Below, piece after piece: positions 7,344 through 17,633 of a stretch of 64,000 bases of DNA. The notes under the pieces are model-generated. The model saw only the letters and a list, made by a program, of their open reading frames with translations, did not search any database and was not told the origin of the DNA. Location: assembly GCA_028281525.1 (NCBI GenBank), contig JANQJR010000035.1:124001-188000 (forward strand). Reading direction: 5' to 3'. Origin of the DNA: Magnetovibrio sp. Lineage in GTDB: Bacteria > Pseudomonadota > Alphaproteobacteria > Rhodospirillales > Magnetovibrionaceae. Position numbers and translations under genes: made by a program. Positions within the stretch are counted from its first letter, which is position 1. The number at the start of each line of letters is the position of its first letter.

Positions 7344-8861
7344 ATGGAACTCAAAGTCCTCGGCCAAGACAACACGCCCCCCCTGACGGATAGCGCACCC
7401 AGCGGCGGTTGCAGCTCCGGCACGTGCGGGTCCAGCGAAGACGGCATGAGCCACCTGCCCGACAGCGTGCGCGAAAAGGTTCACAATCACCCCTGCTATT
7501 CCGAGGAAGCCCATCATTTCTACGCCCGCATGCACGTGGCCGTGGCGCCTGCATGCAACATTCAGTGTCATTACTGCAATCGCAAATATGACTGCGCCAA
7601 TGAAAGCCGCCCGGGTGTGGTTTCCGAACTGTTGAGCCCCGATCAGGCGGCGAAGAAGGTTCTGGCGGTCGCCAGCGAAATACCGCAGATGACGGTGTTG
7701 GGCGTCGCCGGTCCGGGCGACCCGTTGGCGAACCCCGAACGCACCTTCGCGACGTTCCATGAAATTGCGGACAAAGCCCCGGACATTAAACTGTGCCTGT
7801 CCACCAACGGTTTGGCATTGCCCGATCACGTCGATGAGATCGAGGCGCTGAACGTCGATCACGTGACCATCACCATCAACTGTGTCGATCCGGAAATCGG
7901 TGCGCAGATCTATCCCTGGGTGTTCTGGAACAACCGCCGCATCAAGGGCTCCAAGGGTGCGAAGATTTTGATCGAACGCCAGCAAAAGGGCCTGGAGATG
8001 CTGATCGAACGCGGCATCCTGGTCAAAGTGAATTCGGTCATGATCCCGGGCGTCAACGACGAGCATTTGAAAGAGGTTTCCAAAATCGTCAAGGGCAAGG
8101 GCGCGTTCCTGCACAACGTCATGCCGCTGATCGCGGAAAAGGAACACGGCACCTTCTACGGCGTCATGGGCCAGCGCGGCCCGTCCAAGCAGGAACTGTC
8201 TGATTTGCAGGACGCCTGCGCGGGCGACATGAACATGATGCGTCACTGCCGCCAGTGCCGCGCCGACGCGGTGGGCCTGCTGGGCGAAGACCGCGGCCAG
8301 GAATTCACGCTCGACAAAATCGAGGCCATGGACATCGATTACGAAGCCGCCATGGAAAAGCGCGCCAACATCCACGCGGGCATCGAAGCCCACCGCGATG
8401 CCTTGCGCGTTGAACAGGCTGAAAAAGAAACCCCGGCACTGATCGCTCCCGCCAGCGCGCCGCCCGCCCGCATCGCCATCACGACCAAAGGCGGCGGCGT
8501 CATCAATGAACACTTTGGCCACGCCACAGAATTCCTGGTCTACGAAGCCTCCCCCGAAGGCGTGCGCTTCATCGGTCCGCGCAAAGTCGACAACGCCTAT
8601 TGCGTCGGCCCCGATGTCTGTCCTACGGGCGACGACAAGGGCACGGTGTTGGACGTCATCTTGGATGCGTTGGAGGACTGCTCCGCCGTGTTGTCCGCCA
8701 AGGTCGGGATCGAACCGTGGTCCCGTCTGGAAGAGGCCGGCATCACGCCCAGCGGCGAATACGCCATGGACCTGATCGAAGAGGCCGTGCAAGGCATGTA
8801 CGGCGATCTGATCGAAGCCGGTTGGGCGGCTAAAGATTTAGAAGCCCAGGCGGCAGGGTAA
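7344..8861 (+). CDS. nifB: NifB, radical SAM FeMo-cofactor precursor synthase
   Basis: 505 residues, the usual length for the two-domain form. The radical SAM motif CNIQCHYC (CX3CX2C) lies at about residues 71-78, followed by NRKYDC, and further conserved cysteines include CRQCRADAVGLLGED. Residues about 380-490 form a NifX/NafY-like cofactor-binding domain (GGGVINEHFGHATEFLVYE). NifB fuses two 4Fe-4S clusters and inserts a SAM-derived carbide to make NifB-co for NifEN. It has its own NifA/sigma-54 promoter and heads nifB-fdxN-fdx-nifQ-draG. A long opposite-strand open frame across it is an artefact of its codon pattern. Confidence 0.98.
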   Translation: MELKVLGQDNTPPLTDSAPSGGCSSGTCGSSEDGMSHLPDSVREKVHNHPCYSEEAHHFYARMHVAVAPACNIQCHYCNRKYDCANESRPGVVSELLSPDQAAKKVLAVASEIPQMTVLGVAGPGDPLANPERTFATFHEIADKAPDIKLCLSTNGLALPDHVDEIEALNVDHVTITINCVDPEIGAQIYPWVFWNNRRIKGSKGAKILIERQQKGLEMLIERGILVKVNSVMIPGVNDEHLKEVSKIVKGKGAFLHNVMPLIAEKEHGTFYGVMGQRGPSKQELSDLQDACAGDMNMMRHCRQCRADAVGLLGEDRGQEFTLDKIEAMDIDYEAAMEKRANIHAGIEAHRDALRVEQAEKETPALIAPASAPPARIAITTKGGGVINEHFGHATEFLVYEASPEGVRFIGPRKVDNAYCVGPDVCPTGDDKGTVLDVILDALEDCSAVLSAKVGIEPWSRLEEAGITPSGEYAMDLIEEAVQGMYGDLIEAGWAAKDLEAQAAG

Positions 8862-8872
8862 GGAGACGGAAT

Positions 8873-9151
8873 ATGGCATTGAGCATCGTTGAAAGCTGCG
8901 TGAACTGTTACGCGTGCGAGCCCCTGTGTCCGTCGGAAGCCATCACCAAGGGTGAAGAAATCTTCTTGATCGACGCTAAGAAGTGCACCGAATGCGAGGG
9001 TGATTTCGCCGATCCGCAATGCGCCAGCATCTGCCCCATCGAAGGCGCGATCCTGGATGCGTTTGGGGAAGCGATTAATGCCCCAGGTTCGCTCACCGGT
9101 ATTCCGCCACTGAAACTGGCGGAAGCCATGGCGGAAATCCAGGCCCGCTAA
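8873..9151 (+). CDS. fdxN: FdxN-type 2[4Fe-4S] ferredoxin
   Basis: 92 residues with two cluster motifs, CVNCYACEPLCP and CTECEGDFADPQCASICP. The extended spacing in the second motif is typical of FdxN-class nif ferredoxins. It begins 11 bp after nifB with a GGAGACGG ribosome site. The family donates electrons to nitrogenase or supports NifB cofactor synthesis; the position directly after nifB favours the second role or both. Confidence 0.9.
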   Translation: MALSIVESCVNCYACEPLCPSEAITKGEEIFLIDAKKCTECEGDFADPQCASICPIEGAILDAFGEAINAPGSLTGIPPLKLAEAMAEIQAR

Positions 9152-9162
9152 GAGACGAGTAG

Positions 9163-9450
<288 letters not shown>

Positions 9451-9462
9451 CGCTGAAATGAC

Positions 9463-10038
9463 ATGGCTCTGTCCAAACGCAAATTGATGCTCAAGGAACG
9501 CCCACGCCAGAAAATGCTGACGCGCGCGCGCGGTCACGGCAACGATGCGGCGTTCGCGGCGATGGCCATCAACGCGCGTCTCGGCCACAGTGCGCTTGGC
9601 GGTTGGATGGGCCTTTCGGCGCTCAACTTCCGCACCTTGATGAAGCGCCATTTCCCCGGTGCGAGGTTGCCGGTGGGCGTGCGCTCTTGCCTGGCGCGGC
9701 CCAAGGCTCGCTCGCTCGAATGGGACGAATTGCGCCACCTGCTGTTGAGTCATCGTGCCGGGCGCGATCTGTCTGAAATCCACATGGCGGAAATCGTGTG
9801 CACCGCATGCCTGGGCTCCAACCATCTTTGGGAGGATTTGGGGCTGTTCAACCGCAAGGAACTGACGGCGTTGATGCGGCGCAACTTCCCCACCTTGGCG
9901 GCCCGCAACGTCAAGGACATGAAGTGGAAGAAGTTCCTCTATAAACAGCTTTGCATCATGGAAGGCATTTACGTTTGCCGTGCACCGAGTTGTGAGGAGT
10001 GCACCGACTACCATGTTTGCTTTGGTCCCGAAGAGTAG
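9463..10038 (+). CDS. nifQ: NifQ, molybdenum donor for FeMo-cofactor synthesis
   Basis: 191 residues. The C-terminus carries CRAPSCEECTDYHVCF, the CX4CX2CX5C motif that defines NifQ and binds a Mo-Fe-S cluster. An upstream pair CTACLGSNHLWEDLGL is also conserved in the family. NifQ delivers molybdenum to NifEN/NifH during cofactor assembly. It is the fourth gene of the nifB operon, and its 3' end overlaps the start of draG by 26 bp. Confidence 0.93.
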   Translation: MALSKRKLMLKERPRQKMLTRARGHGNDAAFAAMAINARLGHSALGGWMGLSALNFRTLMKRHFPGARLPVGVRSCLARPKARSLEWDELRHLLLSHRAGRDLSEIHMAEIVCTACLGSNHLWEDLGLFNRKELTALMRRNFPTLAARNVKDMKWKKFLYKQLCIMEGIYVCRAPSCEECTDYHVCFGPEE

Positions 10039-10969
10039 AGCGCATTTCGAACCGGACGGCTTGGTGTCCCGCGCCCAAGGAGCGTATCTGGGTCTTGCGG
10101 TGGGCGATGCTTTGGGCGCCACCGTGGAGTTCATGACGCCCCGCGAAATCCAATCCCAATATGGCGAACACAAAGACATCACGGGAGGGGGGTGGTTGAA
10201 ACTCAAGCCTGGGCAGGTCACCGACGACACGGAAATGAGCCTTGCTTTGGGTGACGCCATCGTCAACGCAGGCGGCGTCAACGCGTTGAGCATTTGCCAA
10301 GCGTTTGACGATTGGCTGCGCACCAAGCCAGTGGATGTGGGCAACACCGTGCGCCGAGGGGTCGTGCGGTTTCGCACCCATGGCACACCGCGCGGAGAGG
10401 TGGATGAATTCGATGCCGGCAACGGTGCGGTCATGCGCATGTTTCCGGTCATTTTGGCGAGCCTCGGCGCGGACCGGGTGACCGTCGCGCGGGCGGCGGA
10501 GGTCCAGGCCCACGTTACCCACAACGCGCCCTTGGCGGATGCGGGCATGATGGCGGTGGCGCACATGACCCAGCGCGCCTTGCTCAATCCCGACAAGGCT
10601 TTTGCGGATATGCTTGCCACTGCCCACGAATTGGGTGTGCGATCGAAAAAATACATTTTCACCAAGAAGCGTGAGGAAAACCCCAGTGGTTTCCTGCCCG
10701 ACACGCTGCGCGCGGTGTTCCAATCCTTCAGCCGCACCGACGGCTTCGAAGCGGCGCTGATCGAGGTGGTCAACCGGGGCGGCGACGCGGACACCACCGG
10801 CGCGATCTTAGGCATGATCGCGGGCGCGCTCTACGGCAAGGCGGCCATTCCGAAGCGTTGGTTGAATGCCTTGGACAAGAACATTCATCAGGCGTGCGAG
10901 CGCCAAGCGCTGCAATTGTTGGAGCTTTCGCCCATCCTCAGTGAAAAACCGCTACGCGTGGAGACATAA
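10013..10969 (+). CDS. draG: DraG, ADP-ribosyl-dinitrogenase reductase glycohydrolase
   Basis: 318 residues from the ATG at 10013, chosen because a GAGGAG ribosome site lies 13 nt upstream and MFALVPKSRAHFEPDG leads into the conserved core. Metal-binding motifs of ADP-ribosylglycohydrolases are present: GLAVGDALGATVEF, TDDTEMSLALGDAI and GGDADTTGAILGMIAGALYG. DraG removes ADP-ribose from Arg101 of NifH and reactivates nitrogenase when nitrogen or energy limits ease. It overlaps the nifQ end. Unlike the usual draTG operon, draT lies apart, on the opposite strand at 12386-13234. Confidence 0.95.
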   Translation: MFALVPKSRAHFEPDGLVSRAQGAYLGLAVGDALGATVEFMTPREIQSQYGEHKDITGGGWLKLKPGQVTDDTEMSLALGDAIVNAGGVNALSICQAFDDWLRTKPVDVGNTVRRGVVRFRTHGTPRGEVDEFDAGNGAVMRMFPVILASLGADRVTVARAAEVQAHVTHNAPLADAGMMAVAHMTQRALLNPDKAFADMLATAHELGVRSKKYIFTKKREENPSGFLPDTLRAVFQSFSRTDGFEAALIEVVNRGGDADTTGAILGMIAGALYGKAAIPKRWLNALDKNIHQACERQALQLLELSPILSEKPLRVET

Positions 10970-10971
10970 AA

Positions 10972-11391
10972 TCAGGTGCCTTGCACGGCTAGGACGCGCT
11001 TCAAGTGTGCAGCCAGGGCGCTGTCCATGGTTGCCAAGTGTTGGGTGAACCATTCGGGCATGCCGTTTCGGACATATTCGCGCGGCATCATCATGCGTCC
11101 ACGTTGAACCCGATCCAGCATATTTTTCAAATCGCCGAGCACCCGGCAGTGATCGCTGATGTGCTCTTCCATGGCTGGAAAGTTGGTGTCATGCATCAGT
11201 TTTTCTTCGTGCGCGAAATGTTCGTGGGTATGGCGGACCAATTGCGGGAACAGTGTGGCGTATTCGCCGTCGGACGCAACCGTCAACGCGGATACCAAAT
11301 CGACGAAACCCTTGTGATGATCGTCCATCAGATTGAGGTCGAGACTATGGCGTTCGTCCGACCAGCTTATGGGGGCCGTCATGTTGGTCAT
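10972..11391 (-). CDS. Bacteriohemerythrin
   Basis: 139 residues with the hemerythrin di-iron pattern: HHKGF, HTHEHFAHEEKLM, HISDHCRVL and a late HLATMDSALAAHL. This is a soluble four-helix bundle that binds oxygen reversibly. Its start overlaps the stop of the SIR2-like gene by 4 bp (ATGA), so the two are translationally coupled. The 3' end faces draG only 2 bp away. Oxygen scavenging, delivery or sensing to protect nitrogenase is a reasonable inference. Identity is firm, the role inferred. Confidence 0.9.
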   Translation of the reverse strand: MTNMTAPISWSDERHSLDLNLMDDHHKGFVDLVSALTVASDGEYATLFPQLVRHTHEHFAHEEKLMHDTNFPAMEEHISDHCRVLGDLKNMLDRVQRGRMMMPREYVRNGMPEWFTQHLATMDSALAAHLKRVLAVQGT

Positions 11392-12245
11392 GATGCGGCT
11401 TCAAGAATGGGACTGGCGGCCAGCAGGTCATCGATGCCCGCGTCCACGATCTCCAGTCCGGCCTTGGCGCAGAAGCGCCTTTCCTTGTCCGTCGCTTCCG
11501 GGATCAAGGCCCAGCCGCGGTGCTCGGGGGCGTCGTAGGTGATGTCGGACATCACCATGCGCTCTGTATCTCGGGTCAGACGCATACCCAACAAAACGTA
11601 TTTCAGGCCCTTTCGTTTTTCCTTCAAGAACGTCGGGATGGCGAAGCCGCCCATCAACTCGGTGATGTAATCGACAAAATCGGCATCGGACGCCAGATAG
11701 GTCGGATCCGGCAGCGGGCTGCCGGTGGGCTTGAACAGCACGGGCAGGGTGGGGTCGACGGCATCTTGTTCGATTTCGGTGTAGATTTCACCGTCGTAGC
11801 TGTGAATTTGGAAGCGGTAATCGGTGCCGCCGATGCGCGCGATGCCGCGGATCAAAGTGTGCGGCGTGTCCGCATAGCTGTCTTGCAATTGGGTGTCGCG
11901 GTTGATGTCGATGACGTAGCTGGGTTTGGTTTTGGCGATCCAGTCGTGCAGCGGCGCGCGGGTCCAGGTTTTTTCGCCATAAAGGTCGGTCAAGAAGCGG
12001 GTGATGAAGCTGCGGCCCTTTTTCAGCTCCAGGTTCATCGCCGCGCGGGGAAATTCGAACATCAGCTTTGGCGCCATGGGGCGGCCGTTGTTCATCGCCA
12101 GGATCAAAGAATCGCTGTCCGCCGGCATCGGCGCGTCGCCCCCGGAACTGTGGCAACCGGCCAATACGCCCGGACCTAAATAGGGCACGGCCTGGCCGCT
12201 TTCGATTTCGTCGAGAATGGTGGTGATCTGTTCGTCGGTGCTCAT
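11388..12245 (-). CDS. SIR2-like domain protein of the nif region
   Basis: 285 residues from the ATG at 12243-12245, which has an AGAGG ribosome site; the longer upstream frame is poorly supported. The N-terminus (ILDEIESGQAVPYLGPGVLAG) resembles the nucleotide-binding start of SIR2-like (PF13289-type) proteins, with GPG in place of the sirtuin GAG. No sirtuin Zn-ribbon cysteines are seen. Downstream it has KPSYVIDINRDTQLQDSY and LFKPTGSPLPDPTYLASDADF, compatible with that family. It is coupled to a hemerythrin and follows draT, both linked to NAD or oxygen. An NAD-binding role in the DraT/DraG cycle is a speculation from context; biochemical activity is unknown. Confidence 0.6.
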   Translation of the reverse strand: MSTDEQITTILDEIESGQAVPYLGPGVLAGCHSSGGDAPMPADSDSLILAMNNGRPMAPKLMFEFPRAAMNLELKKGRSFITRFLTDLYGEKTWTRAPLHDWIAKTKPSYVIDINRDTQLQDSYADTPHTLIRGIARIGGTDYRFQIHSYDGEIYTEIEQDAVDPTLPVLFKPTGSPLPDPTYLASDADFVDYITELMGGFAIPTFLKEKRKGLKYVLLGMRLTRDTERMVMSDITYDAPEHRGWALIPEATDKERRFCAKAGLEIVDAGIDDLLAASPILEAAS

Positions 12246-12385
12246 GTCGGGCCTCTTGTTGGGGCAATATGGCTTTAAGGCATATGAGCAAGCGTGCAAG
12301 AAGCGAACCAATTCAGCCCCCCAGGTTTTCAAGGGTTTATCCATGACAAGCTTGAAGGCTTTGCGACAATTGTCGGCTTTGGCGT

Positions 12386-13234
12386 TTAAAAGGTTGCGGT
12401 TTCGACGGCGTAGACTCCGCCCAGCACGATGTATTCACTCTCACCTTGCATGCGCCCCGGGAGCAGGCCGGAAAAAAACAGGATTTTGCTGACAGGGATT
12501 TGCACCGTGAAAATGTGATCGCCGAATGCGCCCGCCACGTCCCGGTCCGAGGTGAAGGAGTTGACGTTGTTGAACAGCATCACCTGATGGGTGGCGTCCT
12601 GTTTGTCCAGCACCTCGAACGCATTCAGCCGGTTGACTCCCCTATATAGAGTGACGTGCGTTTTTTCGGGGAAACGCCGCGCCAGCTCCCACTGGCAATA
12701 GGCGTGGACCAAGTCCAGTTGCGACTCCAGCGCATTGGTGTTGTGCAGGCCCCGGGCCCGGTCGCGTTGGAAAAGTTCCAGCAAGGGATCGTCCGGATCA
12801 TGGATGATGCCTTTGTGGTGGCGCGTGATGAGGCCAAAGCGGGATTCCGCCCAGCTTTTGAGAACCGCGCCCTCGCGTGCGTCTGAATCGAAGAACCAAC
12901 CGCGCAACAAACGCAGGTAGTCCGCCTTGGCCCGGCCCCGGCCTTTTTCTCCGCCCGCGTCCTGTGGTTCGTCCAGGCGGAATTTGACCACCATGTAGTC
13001 CTGGAACTGGCGCGCTCGGTCCCGCGCGTCGTCGATCGCATCCAGACGCGCGAACAAATCGGCGTGAAAGGTCCGCACGCCGTCGATTTCGATCGCTTGC
13101 GGGTGGGCCTGAAACGTCAGGCTGCCGAGGATCACCGGCGGCAGATTGCAGCGGTTGATGGGTAACCGCGCGCGCGCAGGCAGGGTTGCGGCAACGGCAG
13201 TTCGGGGGGCGCTGGGGGACATGTCAGTAACCAT
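12386..13234 (-). CDS. draT: DraT, NAD-dinitrogenase-reductase ADP-ribosyltransferase
   Basis: 282 residues from the ATG at 13232-13234; an ATG four codons later (13222) is the alternative, and neither has a clear ribosome site. NRCNLPPVILGSLTFQ near the N-terminus is a DraT signature. The R-S-E type transferase residues can be followed as TLYRGVNRL, NSFTSD and the ExE of GESEYIVLGG. DraT transfers ADP-ribose from NAD to NifH Arg101 and switches nitrogenase off on ammonium or energy stress. It reads leftward, divergent from nifH. The NifA site of nifH (13222-13237) lies directly on its start codons, so NifA binding could affect draT expression. Confidence 0.93.
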   Translation of the reverse strand: MVTDMSPSAPRTAVAATLPARARLPINRCNLPPVILGSLTFQAHPQAIEIDGVRTFHADLFARLDAIDDARDRARQFQDYMVVKFRLDEPQDAGGEKGRGRAKADYLRLLRGWFFDSDAREGAVLKSWAESRFGLITRHHKGIIHDPDDPLLELFQRDRARGLHNTNALESQLDLVHAYCQWELARRFPEKTHVTLYRGVNRLNAFEVLDKQDATHQVMLFNNVNSFTSDRDVAGAFGDHIFTVQIPVSKILFFSGLLPGRMQGESEYIVLGGVYAVETATF

Positions 13235-13237
13235 ACA
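13222..13237. promoter_or_regulatory. NifA upstream activator sequence of nifH
   Basis: Exact TGT-N10-ACA centred about 128 bp upstream of the nifH -12 GC. It overlaps both candidate start codons of the divergent draT gene. Confidence 0.75.
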
Positions 13238-13344
13238 AAAACTAAGGAGTTGTCGAGTCCCACACTTGATTGTCGGGTTCGCTCCCAATGCTCCGGTCTT
13301 TATAAAAGTCTATATATCAACGACTTAAATACCCATTCCAGCAC

Positions 13345-13359
13345 TGGCACACCTTTTGC
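13345..13359 (+). promoter_or_regulatory. Sigma-54 promoter of nifHDK
   Basis: TGGCACACCTTTTGC is a perfect -24/-12 element, GG at 13346-13347 and GC at 13358-13359. Transcription should begin near 13371, giving a leader of about 64 nt with an AAGGAG ribosome site 8 nt before nifH. Confidence 0.9.
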
Positions 13360-13422
13360 TGATCTAGCCGCGACGAACAATTCAATCCGGCGTGCGTTAC
13401 GCCACCGACAGAGAAACTTTAA

Positions 13423-14328
<906 letters not shown>

Positions 14329-14336
14329 TGACTGCC

Positions 14337-14366
14337 GGCGGGCTGCGCCAAACGGTTCGGCCCGCC
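14337..14366 (+). other. Intra-operon stem-loop between nifH and nifD
   Basis: GGCGGGC at 14337-14343 pairs with GCCCGCC at 14360-14366. No T-run follows, so it is not a standard terminator. Such hairpins after nifH are known to stabilise nifH mRNA or give partial termination, which fits the need for excess NifH. Confidence 0.5.
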
Positions 14367-14403
14367 ACCCCGGCACACCTAAACTCGTTTAGAGGAGTCT
14401 GTC

Positions 14404-15879
14404 ATGTCTGATATGACACGTGAGGAGACCCAGGGCCTGATCGAAGAGGTTCTCGAGGTTTATCCCGAAAAAGCTCAAAAGATCCGTGCGAAGCACCTGA
14501 CGGTGAACGACCACGAGATCGAACAGTCCAAAAAGTGCATCAAGTCCAACCGTAAATCGGTTCCGGGCGCGATGACCATCCGCGGTTGCGCCTACGCCGG
14601 TTCCAAGGGTGTGGTGTGGGGTCCGATCAAGGACATGATCCACATCTCCCACGGTCCCGTCGGTTGCGGTCAATACTCCCGCGCTGGCCGTCGCAACTAC
14701 TATGTCGGCACCACTGGCATCAACACCTACGGCACGATGAATTTCACGTCCGACTTTCAGGAAAAGGACATCGTGTTCGGCGGCGACAAGAAGCTCGCCA
14801 AGTTGCTGGAAGAAGTCGAAACCCTGTTTCCGTTGAACAAGGGCACGACCATCCAGTCCGAATGTCCTATCGGCCTGATCGGCGACGACATCGAAGCCGT
14901 CGCCAAGAAGCACAGCGCCGATACCGACAAGACCGTCGTTCCGGTGCGTTGCGAAGGTTTCCGCGGCGTGTCCCAGTCCCTGGGCCACCACATCGCCAAC
15001 GACGCGGTGCGTGACTGGGCTTTGGACAAGCGTGACGATGACGACACTTGGGAAGCCACCGATTACGACGTCGCCATCCTGGGCGACTACAACATCGGCG
15101 GTGACGCCTGGGCTTCGCGCATCCTGCTCGAAGAAATGGGCCTGCGCGTCGTGGCGCAGTGGTCCGGCGACGGTTCCATTTCTGAAATGGAATTGACCCC
15201 GAAGGTCAAGCTGAACCTGCTGCACTGCTACCGTTCGATGAACTATATCTCGCGCCACATGGAAGAGAAGTACGGTATTCCCTGGATGGAATACAACTTC
15301 TTCGGCCCGACCAAGATCGAAGAAAGCCTGCGCAAGATCGCCGAGTTCTTCGACGACAAGATCAAGGAAGGCGCCGAGCGTGTCATCGAGAAGTACAAGG
15401 CCGAATATCAGGCGGTGATCGACAAGTATCGCCCGCGTCTGGAAGGCAAGAAGGTCATGCTTTATGTCGGCGGCCTGCGTCCGCGCCACGTGATCGGCGC
15501 TTACGAAGATCTCGGCATGGAAGTGGTCGGCACGGGCTATGAATTCGCCCACAACGACGACTATGACCGCACCATCAAGGAAATGGGCAACGCCACGCTG
15601 ATCTATGACGACGTCACCGGCTACGAATTCGAAGAATTCGTCAAGAAGGTGAAGCCCGACCTGATCGGTTCCGGCATCAAGGAAAAGTACATCTTCCAGA
15701 AGATGGGCATTCCCTTCCGCCAGATGCACTCGTGGGATTACTCCGGTCCCTATCACGGCTACGACGGCTTCGCCATCTTCGCCCGTGACATGGATATGAC
15801 GCTCAACAACCCCTGCTGGGACAACCTGACGCCGCCTTGGCAGAAGGACGAAGGCAGCGAGGCGATGGCCGCCGAATAA
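14404..15879 (+). CDS. nifD: NifD, nitrogenase MoFe protein alpha chain
   Basis: 491 residues. P-cluster ligand regions include [18 protein letters not shown] and [12 protein letters not shown]; the FeMo-cofactor Cys and His are in [13 protein letters not shown]-flanked and [11 protein letters not shown] segments, the latter giving the cofactor-binding His. It forms the alpha2beta2 MoFe protein with NifK, where N2 is reduced. A GAGGAG ribosome site precedes the ATG by 6 nt. Length and motifs are typical and nothing is broken. Confidence 0.98.
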   Translation: MSDMTREETQGLIEEVLEVYPEKAQKIRAKHLTVNDHEIEQSKKCIKSNRKSVPGAMTIRGCAYAGSKGVVWGPIKDMIHISHGPVGCGQYSRAGRRNYYVGTTGINTYGTMNFTSDFQEKDIVFGGDKKLAKLLEEVETLFPLNKGTTIQSECPIGLIGDDIEAVAKKHSADTDKTVVPVRCEGFRGVSQSLGHHIANDAVRDWALDKRDDDDTWEATDYDVAILGDYNIGGDAWASRILLEEMGLRVVAQWSGDGSISEMELTPKVKLNLLHCYRSMNYISRHMEEKYGIPWMEYNFFGPTKIEESLRKIAEFFDDKIKEGAERVIEKYKAEYQAVIDKYRPRLEGKKVMLYVGGLRPRHVIGAYEDLGMEVVGTGYEFAHNDDYDRTIKEMGNATLIYDDVTGYEFEEFVKKVKPDLIGSGIKEKYIFQKMGIPFRQMHSWDYSGPYHGYDGFAIFARDMDMTLNNPCWDNLTPPWQKDEGSEAMAAE

Positions 15880-15976
15880 CTCCCCGGCCGGTCCCCGTGT
15901 ACGACCGTGTGGGATTGGCGAATGTTCACCCTTTAACCCGTGTTCACAGATTGGTGACCGGGAGGAGGAAAAGAAA

Positions 15977-17548
15977 ATGTCGCAAGCAGTTGAAGACATC
16001 AAACCGAGCTATCCTTTGTTCCGCGATGAGGACTACAAGGAAAGCCTCAAAAACAAGCAGGATGCATTCGAGGAGCGTCACGATGACGCCAAGATTCAAG
16101 AGATGTTCGAATGGTCCACGACCGAAGAGTATCAGGAACTGAACTTCCAGCGCGAAGCGCTCACCATCAACCCCGCCAAGGCTTGTCAGCCGTTGGGTTC
16201 GGTTCTGTGCGCGTTGGGGTTTGAGAAGACCTTGCCGTACGTTCACGGTTCGCAAGGCTGCGTGGCTTACTTCCGCACCTACTTCAACCGTCACTTCAAA
16301 GAACCCGTTGCATGCGTGTCCGACAGCATGACCGAAGATGCAGCCGTGTTCGGCGGTCAGAAGAACATGTTCGACGGCCTGGAAAACGCCAAGGCGTTGT
16401 ACAAGCCCGACATGATCGCGGTGTCCACCACCTGCATGGCGGAAGTCATCGGTGACGACTTGAACGCGTTCATCAACAACGCCAAGAAGGAAGGCCACGT
16501 CGAGCAGGAATTCCCGACCCCGTTCGCTCACACGCCGAGCTTCGTCGGTTCCCACACCACCGGTTGGGACAACATGTTCGAAGGCATTCAGCGCTACTTC
16601 ACGCTGAACGAAATGGATGACAAGGAAGTTGGTTCCAACGGCAAGATCAATTTCGTGCCCGGTTTCGAAACCTATCTCGGCAACTTCCGCGTCATCAAGC
16701 GCATGATGGACGAAATGGACGTGGATTACTCTTTGTTGTCCGACCCGTCCGAGGTTCTCGACACGCCTGCCGACGGTAAGTACCGCATGTACGAAGGCGG
16801 CACCACCCAGGACGAAATGAAGGATGCGCCGAACGCCATTGACACGCTGCTGTTGCAGCCCTGGCAGCTGGTCAAAACCAAGAAGTTCGTCAAGGGCACT
16901 TGGAACCAGCCGGCCACCGACGTGACCGTTCCGATCGGCCTGAAAGCGACCGACGATCTGCTCATGAAGATTTCAGAGCTGACCGGTAAGTCCATTCCGG
17001 AAAGCCTGGAAAAAGAGCGCGGTCGCTTGGTCGACATGATGACCGACAGCCACGCATGGCTGCACGGCAAGAAGTTCGGTCTCTACGGTGATGCGGATTT
17101 CGTCATGGGCATGACCGCCTTCCTGCTGGAGTTGGGCGCGGAGCCGACCCATATCCTCTGCAACCACGCCAATAAGCGTTGGAAAAAGGCCATGGTCGCG
17201 ATGCTGGCCGAAAACCCCTACGGTGCGAACTGCGAAGTTCACATCGGCAAGGACTTGTGGCACTTCCGTTCGCTGATGTTCACCAACAAGCCGGACTTCA
17301 TGATCGGCAACAGCTACGGCAAGTTCATCCAGCGTGACACCCTGCACAAAGGCAAGGAGTTCGAGGTTCCGTTGATCCGCATCGGCTTCCCGATCTTCGA
17401 CCGCCATCACCTGCACCGCATGACCACGTGGGGGTATGAGGGCGCCATGTACATCCTCACCACCCTGGTCAACGAAGTGCTGGAGCGTCTCGACGAAGAG
17501 ACGCGCGGCATGGGTACTACGGACTACAACTACGACCTGGTCCGCTAA
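15977..17548 (+). CDS. nifK: NifK, nitrogenase MoFe protein beta chain
   Basis: 523 residues, full length. P-cluster ligands can be placed in NPAKACQPLG, HGSQGCVAYFRTYFNRHFKEP and VSTTCMAEVIGDDL. It pairs with NifD and shares the P-cluster across the interface. The 97 bp gap from nifD ends in a strong GGGAGGAGGAAAAG ribosome site. A large stem-loop follows its stop codon. Confidence 0.98.
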   Translation: MSQAVEDIKPSYPLFRDEDYKESLKNKQDAFEERHDDAKIQEMFEWSTTEEYQELNFQREALTINPAKACQPLGSVLCALGFEKTLPYVHGSQGCVAYFRTYFNRHFKEPVACVSDSMTEDAAVFGGQKNMFDGLENAKALYKPDMIAVSTTCMAEVIGDDLNAFINNAKKEGHVEQEFPTPFAHTPSFVGSHTTGWDNMFEGIQRYFTLNEMDDKEVGSNGKINFVPGFETYLGNFRVIKRMMDEMDVDYSLLSDPSEVLDTPADGKYRMYEGGTTQDEMKDAPNAIDTLLLQPWQLVKTKKFVKGTWNQPATDVTVPIGLKATDDLLMKISELTGKSIPESLEKERGRLVDMMTDSHAWLHGKKFGLYGDADFVMGMTAFLLELGAEPTHILCNHANKRWKKAMVAMLAENPYGANCEVHIGKDLWHFRSLMFTNKPDFMIGNSYGKFIQRDTLHKGKEFEVPLIRIGFPIFDRHHLHRMTTWGYEGAMYILTTLVNEVLERLDEETRGMGTTDYNYDLVR

Positions 17549-17605
17549 GGCGGATCGGCGGCGGGCGCTGGAGGAAATCCCTCCGGCGTCCGTTGCCGAT
17601 CCGCC
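17549..17605 (+). terminator. Large two-tier stem-loop between nifK and nifT
   Basis: Outer arms GGCGGATCGGC (17549-17559) and GCCGATCCGCC (17595-17605) are perfectly complementary over 11 bp. An inner stem forms around CGCTGGAGG and CCTCCGGCG. Only three T follow, so it may act as a partial terminator or an RNA-end stabiliser for the nifHDK message rather than a full stop. Confidence 0.6.
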
Positions 17606-17633
17606 TTTGTGAGGCAGGGGAAAGGAGTATCCG

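Noticed and set aside
7293-8792. A 499-codon open frame opposite nifB
   Set aside because: It mirrors the nifB reading frame, has no ribosome site and encodes a His/Ala/Gly-rich sequence like other antisense frames in GC-rich DNA. nifB is certain here.
13239-13254. A possible second NifA site before nifH
   Set aside because: TGT is followed at the right distance by ACT rather than ACA, so it is only a near match.
14389-16002. A 537-codon open frame opposite nifD
   Set aside because: It lies wholly over nifD and its start region, and the protein has shadow composition (many His, Asp, Val, Phe).
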